This document shows positions 7,436-10,738 of a stretch of DNA of 10,738 nt, one piece after another. The position numbers and the translations under genes were made by a program. Under the pieces are notes generated by a model. That model had not been told where the DNA came from. It searched no databases and was given only the letters and a program-made list of their open reading frames with translations. The stretch is taken from contig CAYLNM010000146.1 in NCBI GenBank assembly GCA_964385045.1, positions 1-10,738 on the forward strand, given 5' to 3'. How positions within the stretch are numbered: the first letter of the stretch is position 1; every line of letters starts with the position of its first letter. Source of the stretch: CAYLNM01 sp964385045. GTDB lineage: Bacteria > Planctomycetota > Phycisphaerae > Phycisphaerales > SM1A02.

Positions 7436-8178
7436 CGTGGGTCCTCGCGGGGATCAGCGGATGGTCGGGATGGATGCACGGGCGAGGCGGCCCGCGGGCC
7501 GCCGGGCCATCTGATCGCGCCGTCGCCGGGAGCGGGGCTCGCGGCGGCGGCGTCGTCGGGGTCGGGAACCGGGCAGCCGAAGACCGGGCGGGACGCGACC
7601 GGCCGACCGGCGGCGAGCCGGGCCGCGATCGCGTCCAGCGTCGCCGGGTCCGCGGCGTGGGCGCGGGCGGGGGTCAGTCCGCCGTCGAGCAGGCGGCGGC
7701 CGCCGGGGCCGAAGACGGCCACGTGTCCACTGGTGGCCATGCCCCAGCGGGCGGCGATCCGGCCACCCGGGTCGAGCCGCTCGGCGCGGGGGCCCAGGGC
7801 GTCGAGCCGGCGGGCGGCGGGCCCGTCGCGCCAGGCGTCGTCGGGGCCGGCCTCGGGCATGCGAAGGAGCACGTGCACCGCGAGCTCCTGGCCACGGTCG
7901 CGGAGGTCGGCGACGACGCCGGCGAGCGCGTCGATCGAGGTGACGGTGCAGGGGCACCGGGGATGCACCGCGATCACGAGCTCGAGTCCGTCGGCGGCGA
8001 GGCGGGGCTCGTCGGCGGGCCAGATCGCGGGCGTCCGGCCGGGATCGCCGGGGGCGCCGTGATATCGGGCCAGCGCGGTCATCGCCCCGCCGAGGGCGAG
8101 CAGCCACGCGGCGATCGCGAGGCGGCCGCGAAGCCGCGAGGGCGAGCGAACGTCGGCATGCGGCCGGGGAGGCGACAT
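7432..8178 (-). CDS. Membrane-anchored thioredoxin-like protein with CxC motif (RedB type)
   Basis: The 248-residue protein has an N-terminal hydrophobic segment (about 19-37), then an exported-looking domain. HPRCPCTVTS places Cys75 and Cys77 as a CxC at the end of the first strand, where thioredoxins carry CxxC. A TSGH motif (149-152) follows a strand, GGLTPARAH (166-174) stands where such folds have the cis-Pro loop and last strand, and a third cysteine (C202) sits in PVFGCPVP. This pattern matches a family I remember as 'RedB protein' in planctomycetes; that name and any redox role come from memory, not from a search. The last 40 residues are low-complexity. The ATG at 8178 lacks a clear ribosome-binding site; it is chosen because the hydrophobic anchor begins about 18 residues later. 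The stop is fused to the chemoreceptor start (ATGA), so the two are probably co-expressed. Family moderately sure, function unproven. Confidence 0.75.
   Translation of the reverse strand: MSPPRPHADVRSPSRLRGRLAIAAWLLALGGAMTALARYHGAPGDPGRTPAIWPADEPRLAADGLELVIAVHPRCPCTVTSIDALAGVVADLRDRGQELAVHVLLRMPEAGPDDAWRDGPAARRLDALGPRAERLDPGGRIAARWGMATSGHVAVFGPGGRRLLDGGLTPARAHAADPATLDAIAARLAAGRPVASRPVFGCPVPDPDDAAAASPAPGDGAIRWPGGPRAASPVHPSRPSADPREDPR
7442..7446 (-). promoter_or_regulatory. Ribosome-binding site of the chemoreceptor gene
   Basis: On the minus strand GAGGA lies six bases before the ATG at 7435, inside the last codons of the upstream gene. The receptor can therefore initiate on its own as well as by coupling. 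Confidence 0.7.
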
Positions 8179-8374
8179 GCGATCGCGATCGGCGGGGTCG
8201 AGCCGGGACTGCCCGGCGGGGCGCGAGTGAGGCGATCCCGGTGCGGGCTGGCGCGGCTGCGCCGACCCGTGCGGGGGGCTATCCGGACCGCGGTTCCGCC
8301 GCCGCGGCGTGAGCGGGGGCGGGAGGGAGGTAGACTCGCGCCGGGTCCCGCGCCGGGACCCGGGAGACGCCCAC
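8179..8374. promoter_or_regulatory. Divergent spacer upstream of the thioredoxin-like and exoribonuclease genes
   Basis: No gene is supported in these 196 bases. On the plus side TAGACT (8331-8336) is a -10-like hexamer matching TATAAT at 4 of 6 positions. The sequence 16 bases upstream, GTGAGC (8309-8314), is a poor -35. On the minus side no convincing promoter is visible. CGATCGCGATCG (8180-8191), a palindrome made of two CGATCG copies, abuts the thioredoxin-like start, and two CCGCGG words (8288-8293, 8302-8307) can pair with each other. Confidence 0.35.
8341..8363 (+). promoter_or_regulatory. Perfect 10-bp leader hairpin overlapping the exoribonuclease ribosome-binding site
   Basis: CCGGGTCCCG (8341-8350) and CGGGACCCGG (8354-8363) are exact complements separated by CGC. 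In RNA this is a very stable stem-loop. Its 3' edge includes the first two bases of the GGGAG ribosome-binding site (8362-8366) of the gene starting at 8375. If TAGACT (8331-8336) is the -10, transcription would begin at about 8342-8344, so the hairpin would form the extreme 5' end of the mRNA. It could also be a protein-binding operator in DNA. Confidence 0.6.
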
Positions 8375-9574
8375 ATGGACGGCGACGGACGCGAAGGGGA
8401 GGACGGCGCCGGCGAGACGGCCGAGCTGCCGAGGATGGATCGTCTGAAAGAAGGAGAGCGGGTCGAACGGCTCCTCCTCCGGCTGCAGGGCGTCCAGACG
8501 CGGCACAGCGGCAGCAGCAGCCGGAAGCCCGGCAAGGCGTTCCTGGTGGGCCAGGTCGCCGACGCCACCGGGGCGGTCGACTTCATCGCGTTCGACGTCG
8601 AACCGGACCGCATGCCGGCGGTGCGGGCGGCGGGGCTCGCCCACGTGACGGGCGAGGCCAGCATCTACAACGATCGCCTGCAGCTCAAGGTCAGCAGGGT
8701 CGAACCGTCCGACGAGCCGCCGGCCGCGCCCGACTGCCGGCGGCTGTTCCCAGGGACGGGGCGCGACGTCGACGGCATGCTCGACGACGTCCGGCGCCGG
8801 CTCGAGGCGGTCGCCGAGCCATCGCTGCGGGCGATCGCGCAGGCGTACCTCGACGACGAGGATCTCGTCGAGCGCTTCCGGAGTGCGCCCGCGGCGACGA
8901 GCAACCACCACGCCTGGATCGGCGGCCTGCTCGAGCACACCTGGGAGATGCTGCGGGCGGCGGACGGGATCCTCGGCGGACCGCTCGACGCCGGCGGCGG
9001 CGGGAGCGGCGGCGGGAGCGGCGGCGGGAGCGGCGGCGGGGCCGGGGGCGGCGCGCCGTCATCCGCCGGGAACGGGGACGCCGTCTTCCCCGAGCTCGAC
9101 CGCGACCTGATCGCGCTGGCGATCTTCCTGCACGACCTCGACAAGACCCGCGAGCTCGCGTGGGACGTGGGCTTCCGCTACACGCGGCGGGGCAATCTCG
9201 TCGGACACGTGGTGGGAGCGGCGATCGACCTCGACCGCCGGGTCCGCCACCTGCGCGACGCATCCCCTCCGGTCGAGGTGCCCGAGGCGCTGCTCGATCA
9301 CCTCGTCCACGTGCTGGTGAGCCACCACGGCCGGCTCGAGCACGGAGCAGCGAAGGTGCCGGCCACGCCCGAGGCCGTCTTCGTCTCGCGGCTCGACGAG
9401 CTCATGGCCCGGACCGCGACGATCCTCGGCGTCGCCGAGCGCGGGCGGACCGATCTGCCGGAGTTCAGCGAGCCGCACTGGGCCCTCGGCACCCGCGTCT
9501 ACCGGCCGGCGCCCTCGCCGTCCTCGGAGGCCGGTGGGTCGTCCCCGGCCGAAGCCGGGGAGGCGGACGGCTGA
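8375..9574 (+). CDS. YhaM-like 3'-5' exoribonuclease (OB fold plus HD domain)
   Basis: Likely degrades or trims RNA from the 3' end with a metal-dependent HD centre. The 399-residue protein has a charged leader, an OB-fold nucleic-acid-binding domain (about 40-110: FLVGQVADATGAVDFIAFD, then ASIYNDRLQLKVSRVE) and an HD domain. HD landmarks align with those I know from Bacillus YhaM: NHHAWIGGLLEHT (178-189), FLHDLDKTREL (251-261), YTRRGNLVGHVVG (269-281), VSHHGRLEHGAAKVPATPEA (315-334) and a conserved-type aspartate, D341. Between the first histidine motif and the HD pair is an insertion of about 35 residues, including a GGGS repeat (208-226), absent from Bacillus YhaM. The start is the ATG at 8375 with GGGAG eight bases upstream; the in-frame GTG at 8309 would add 22 arginine-rich residues. 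The C-terminal 25 codons overlap the tail of the channel-like gene on the other strand. Confidence 0.88.
   Translation: MDGDGREGEDGAGETAELPRMDRLKEGERVERLLLRLQGVQTRHSGSSSRKPGKAFLVGQVADATGAVDFIAFDVEPDRMPAVRAAGLAHVTGEASIYNDRLQLKVSRVEPSDEPPAAPDCRRLFPGTGRDVDGMLDDVRRRLEAVAEPSLRAIAQAYLDDEDLVERFRSAPAATSNHHAWIGGLLEHTWEMLRAADGILGGPLDAGGGGSGGGSGGGSGGGAGGGAPSSAGNGDAVFPELDRDLIALAIFLHDLDKTRELAWDVGFRYTRRGNLVGHVVGAAIDLDRRVRHLRDASPPVEVPEALLDHLVHVLVSHHGRLEHGAAKVPATPEAVFVSRLDELMARTATILGVAERGRTDLPEFSEPHWALGTRVYRPAPSPSSEAGGSSPAEAGEADG
8996..9043 (+). repeat. 12-bp in-frame tandem repeat encoding Gly-Gly-Gly-Ser
   Basis: The unit GGCGGCGGGAGC occurs three times exactly (8996-9031), followed by a fourth copy ending GCC instead of AGC (9032-9043). 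Each unit encodes GGGS (the last GGGA), and the unit length keeps frame, so copy-number change would only lengthen or shorten the linker inside the HD domain of the exoribonuclease. Confidence 0.9.
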
Positions 9575-10686
9575 CCGGCGGCGCCGCGGTCGCGCCGGCT
9601 CCCGGCGGCGATCTCCGGCCCGTCCTCCTCCTCCGGTCGCGGCGGCGCGAGCGCGGCGTCGAGCCCGCCGTCGCGGGTCACCGCCAGCAGCACGTCCTCC
9701 GGCTCCAGTCGCTGCTCCCCGCCGGGGCTGAAGACGTTCGTGCCGTCCAGCCGCACCACGCTGATCACCAGCAGTCCGCGCCGGCGGGGCAGGTCCAGTT
9801 CGGCGAGCGTCGGCCCCACGAGCCACGGGTGCTCGCCCACCGGCACCTCGACGAGGTCGAGCTCGCCCGCCCCCACCGCGGAGTCGACGAAGTCGGTCAC
9901 CCGCGGCTTGAGCATCAGGTGCGACAGGTGCAGGCCCGCGAGGTGGCCGGGCATGAGGACGCGATCGGCTCCGGCCCGCAGCAGCGAGCGCCGCGCCTGC
10001 TCCCGGGTGCAGCGGGCCACGATGCGGAGCCCGGGGGAGTGCTCCCGCGCGGTCAGCACCAGGAAGGTGTTCGACGCGTCGTCGTCGAGGGTGGCGACGA
10101 GGCCGGAGGCGGACTCGATGGTCGCGCTCGCGAGCACCGCCTCGTCGGTGGCGTCGCCGTGGATGACGTCGAAGCCAGCCTCGTCCGCGCGACGGCTTGC
10201 CGCCTCGTCGTGCTCCACCACCACGGCCGTCGCGCCCGCTCGCCGCAGCTCCGAGGCCACCGCGGACCCGACGATGCCGTAGCCGCAGACGATCACGTGG
10301 CCGTCCAGGCGGGCGAGGCGGGTGCGCATGCGAAGGTCTCCGAGGTGGTGCCGGACGTCCTGGTGCAGCAGCTGCTGGAGGGTGCCGAACGCGTAGAGCA
10401 CCGCGCCGATGCCGAAGATGATGACGAGGCCGGCCCAGAGCCGCTGACCGGTGGAGAGCTCCTGCTCGATGCTGCCCACCGTGGACACGAGGTTGAGCGT
10501 GTCCCAGAAGGCCAGCAGGACCCGCTCGCCGAGCGGACGGTCCGGCCGTGGCCCGAGCGTCACGAGCGCCACCGTCGACACGATGCCGATCGCGAGGAGG
10601 ATCCCGAGGGCGGTCACGAAGCGTCGTCGCAGCTCGCGGAGACGCCGGGCCGCCGAGAGGTCGAGTCTCGCCACGTGGATCGGCAC
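9499..10686 (-). CDS. Two-helix ion channel-like protein with RCK (TrkA-N/TrkA-C) domain
   Basis: The 395-residue protein has a first membrane helix (about 22-43), a pore-like segment (58-73) and a second helix (83-106). An RCK module follows: a Rossmann fold with GYGIVG (135-140), an acidic residue after the second strand (E158 in VVVEHD) for the nucleotide ribose, and HGDATDE (177-183). A TrkA-C-like domain comes next (about 271-340). This is the layout of bacterial K+ channels gated by nucleotides or ions at the cytoplasmic RCK ring. The expected TVGYG filter is replaced by STVGSI (68-73), so ion selectivity cannot be assumed. The last 45 or so residues are a charged, disordered-looking tail whose final 25 codons overlap the exoribonuclease gene in antisense; third codon positions of the two frames coincide there. 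The start is a GTG with no ribosome-binding site. A second in-frame GTG lies four codons in. Confidence 0.88.
   Translation of the reverse strand: MPIHVARLDLSAARRLRELRRRFVTALGILLAIGIVSTVALVTLGPRPDRPLGERVLLAFWDTLNLVSTVGSIEQELSTGQRLWAGLVIIFGIGAVLYAFGTLQQLLHQDVRHHLGDLRMRTRLARLDGHVIVCGYGIVGSAVASELRRAGATAVVVEHDEAASRRADEAGFDVIHGDATDEAVLASATIESASGLVATLDDDASNTFLVLTAREHSPGLRIVARCTREQARRSLLRAGADRVLMPGHLAGLHLSHLMLKPRVTDFVDSAVGAGELDLVEVPVGEHPWLVGPTLAELDLPRRRGLLVISVVRLDGTNVFSPGGEQRLEPEDVLLAVTRDGGLDAALAPPRPEEEDGPEIAAGSRRDRGAAGQPSASPASAGDDPPASEDGEGAGR
9543..9560. other. Hairpin in the tail-to-tail gene overlap
   Basis: CCCCGGC (9543-9549) and GCCGGGG (9554-9560) form a perfect 7-bp stem with a CGAA loop, within the overlap of the exoribonuclease and channel-like coding regions. 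A weaker 6-bp stem (9575-9580 with 9593-9598) follows the exoribonuclease stop. Either could protect 3' ends or weaken transcription in both directions. No T-run follows, so I do not call a standard terminator. Confidence 0.4.
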
Positions 10687-10721
10687 GGCGGGAGTCTGCG
10701 GGAGGGGGGCGGGGGGGTCAA
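10687..10721 (-). promoter_or_regulatory. Sigma-70-like promoter of the channel gene, possibly leaderless
   Basis: On the minus strand, TTGACC (10721-10716, 5 of 6 to TTGACA) is followed, after exactly 17 bases, by CAGACT (10698-10693, 3 of 6 to TATAAT). Six bases separate CAGACT from the GTG start, so transcription would begin at or beside the start codon. The absence of any Shine-Dalgarno sequence agrees with a leaderless message. The -10 resembles the TAGACT upstream of the exoribonuclease gene. Confidence 0.5.
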
Positions 10722-10738
10722 GGCCGGGTGCGGCCGGC

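Noticed and set aside
5972..8062. A 696-codon open frame on the plus strand
   Set aside because: Antisense to the chemoreceptor, whose conserved hairpin is unmistakable; no domain in the antisense frame.
8179..8192. GCGATCGC palindrome next to the thioredoxin-like start as a specific site
   Set aside because: Words such as GCGATCGC arise easily in this base composition, and no second occurrence pattern or spacing supports a function.
8309..8374. GTG at 8309 as start of the exoribonuclease
   Set aside because: It lacks a well-spaced ribosome-binding site for its position relative to TAGACT, adds arginine-rich residues translated from the hairpin, and the ATG at 8375 has GGGAG at ideal spacing.
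8179..8664. Upstream extension of the thioredoxin-like gene
   Set aside because: The frame stays open, but the extra residues are Ser/Arg/Pro-rich, precede the hydrophobic anchor and run antisense into the exoribonuclease gene.
8996..9043. CRISPR-like short repeat array
   Set aside because: The 12-bp units are directly adjacent with no spacers and stay in frame in a coding region; this is a linker microsatellite.

Overview
The window is extremely GC-rich (stop-free frames appear on nearly every strand by chance) and holds eight protein genes and no RNA gene, insertion sequence or CRISPR array that I can see. The gene families and their sequence style suggest a high-GC planctomycete, perhaps of the Phycisphaera type: a CxC thioredoxin-like protein of the RedB type, a chemoreceptor with a histidine-rich multi-span membrane domain, and alanine/glycine-rich low-complexity extensions. 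That assignment is inference from recognition of the families; no marker gene here proves it. The region looks like ordinary chromosome and not like an island.

Layout. (1) A minus-strand phosphofructokinase gene (125-1228) is divergent from a plus-strand block. (2) The block contains lysS (1471-3126), a secreted or membrane-anchored transglutaminase-like protein (3123-4871) and nnrD (4868-5923). The three are joined by 4-base stop/start overlaps and form one probable operon. (3) Converging on it from the minus strand is a two-gene unit: a membrane-anchored CxC thioredoxin-fold protein (8178-7432) followed, again with a 4-base overlap, by a methyl-accepting chemotaxis protein (7435-5984) whose membrane domain is rich in histidines. 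(4) Divergent from this pair is a YhaM-like OB-HD 3'-5' exoribonuclease (8375-9574). Its leader is a perfect 10-bp hairpin touching the ribosome-binding site, and its HD domain is interrupted by a natural Gly-Gly-Gly-Ser linker. (5) The tail of that gene overlaps, on the opposite strand, the tail of a two-helix RCK channel-like gene (10686-9499), which has a non-canonical selectivity filter and a promoter placed so that its mRNA may be leaderless.

Functionally, most of this is housekeeping: glycolysis, tRNA charging, NAD(P)HX repair and RNA turnover. The most system-like part is the thioredoxin-like/chemoreceptor pair, which I read as a candidate redox- or metal-responsive taxis module. The clearest regulatory oddities are the hairpin leader of the exoribonuclease gene, the symmetrical divergent promoter region between pfkA and lysS, and the possible leaderless GTG start of the channel gene. 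Everything said about function is based on reading motifs by eye; no database search was run.
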